The notes under the pieces are model-generated. The model ran no database searches. It was not told the origin of the DNA and saw nothing but the letters and a program-made list of their open reading frames with translations. A stretch of 64,000 nt of DNA from positions 2,852,001 through 2,916,000 of the forward strand of contig NZ_AP024850.1 of NCBI RefSeq assembly GCF_024346675.1, written 5' to 3'. The stretch is from Photobacterium sanguinicancri. GTDB taxonomy: Bacteria > Pseudomonadota > Gammaproteobacteria > Enterobacterales > Vibrionaceae. The translations under genes and the position numbers were made by a program. How positions within the stretch are numbered: the stretch's first letter is position 1; each line of letters opens with the position of its first letter. Shown one piece after another: positions 63,673 to 64,000 of this stretch.

Positions 63673-63700
63673 GTTGGTATTACGCTATGCTAATACCAAC
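63673..63700 (+). repeat. Perfect stem-loop between cutC and ppk2
   Basis: GTTGGTATTA and TAATACCAAC, a ten-base-pair stem with an eight-base loop, 11 bases after cutC. No T-run follows. It may be a member of a dispersed repeat family or a weak terminator. Confidence 0.6.
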
Positions 63701-63725
63701 TATTGTTGCGACTAAGGAAAGATGC

Positions 63726-64000
63726 ATGACCCCACCGCTCATCGATTCTGCTGATAAATTAAAAAAGAAAGACTACGCAACTGAACTCGAACGACTTCAA
63801 GTTGAATTGGTCAAGTTACAAGAGTGGATCAAACACTCAGGGATGAAAGTGGTGGTTATTTTTGAGGGACGAGACGCAGCAGGCAAAGGTGGCGTCATTA
63901 AACGTATCACTGAAAAGCTTAACCCTCGAATTTGCCGTGTCGTCGCCTTACCTCAACCGACTGAAAAAGAGAAAACACAGTGGTACTTTCAACGCTATGT
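63726..64000 (+). CDS. ppk2: Polyphosphate kinase 2 (N-terminal part, cut by window edge)
   Basis: The visible 91 residues begin [20 protein letters not shown]. They contain the PPK2 P-loop region [20 protein letters not shown], then [22 protein letters not shown] and TQWYFQRYV, as in PPK2 enzymes that use polyphosphate to phosphorylate nucleoside diphosphates. AAGGA lies about eight bases before the ATG. The class and full length cannot be decided from this part. It may be co-transcribed with cutC if the intervening stem-loop does not terminate. Confidence 0.92.
   Translation, partial: MTPPLIDSADKLKKKDYATELERLQVELVKLQEWIKHSGMKVVVIFEGRDAAGKGGVIKRITEKLNPRICRVVALPQPTEKEKTQWYFQRY

Overview
The window is chromosomal DNA from a gammaproteobacterium of the Vibrionaceae, most likely Photobacterium-like or a close Vibrio relative. 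This rests on gene order and lineage-typical features: an isc operon followed by pepB, ndk and rlmN; the chain pilW-rodZ-ispG-hisS-yfgM-bamB-der; an oxyR/peroxiredoxin pair next to aceB-aceA; a GlyGly-CTERM protease; a VolA-type lipase; and IscS with SATCPVD at its N-terminus. Nearly all of it is conserved core genome. No tRNA, rRNA, CRISPR array, prophage or insertion sequence was seen.

Layout. 1-9.4 kb (minus): start of glnB, a small membrane protein, a very large surface-lipase lipoprotein, then purL behind a near-perfect PurR box. 9.8-12.4 kb: mltF, a small basic ORF and tadA. 12.5-15.8 kb: a formaldehyde-detoxification module (frmA, fghA) with a divergent LysR regulator and a 9-3-9 palindrome between them. 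15.8-17.6 kb: an AbgT-family transporter and the decayed tail of a second copy. 18-22.8 kb: guaA, guaB and divergent xseA. 22.9-27.6 kb is the most accessory-looking part: threonine aldolase, an orphan double-ATPase ABC protein behind a perfect Fur box, the zinc-ribbon protein YfgJ, a 0.58-kb geneless gap and an AlaX-type tRNA-editing protein, all placed between xseA and der. 27.7-40.1 kb (minus): der, bamB, yfgM, hisS, ispG, rodZ, pilW, rlmN, ndk and two tandem aminopeptidase B genes. 40.4-46.1 kb (minus): the complete iscRSUA-hscBA-fdx-iscX operon with two abutting type-1 IscR sites at its promoter and an internal hairpin. 46.1-48.8 kb: trmJ, suhB and a leucine-rich-repeat lipoprotein. 48.9-57.1 kb: secF, secD, yajC, tgt and queA, a GlyGly-CTERM trypsin-like protease, a CBS-domain protein and acpH. 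57.3-62.6 kb: glyoxylate shunt aceA/aceB, oxyR and a 2-Cys peroxiredoxin. 62.9-64 kb: cutC and the start of a polyphosphate kinase 2.

How the genes fit together: purine synthesis (purL, guaB, guaA) appears to share PurR control. Fe-S assembly (isc) supports the Fe-S enzymes IspG and RlmN encoded nearby. BamB, YfgM, SecDF-YajC, RodZ, PilW and MltF are envelope-biogenesis functions. TadA, RlmN, TrmJ, Tgt, QueA, HisS and the AlaX protein act on tRNA or translation.

No wholly new multi-gene system was recognised. The items most worth a second look are the multidomain lipase that occupies the place of the enterobacterial glrKR genes, the Fur-boxed orphan ABC ATPase, the unexplained perfect palindromes (13391-13411 and 22782-22805), the transporter remnant, the small basic ORF at 11543-11698 and the hairpin inside the isc operon. 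All statements come from reading the sequence; no database search was possible.
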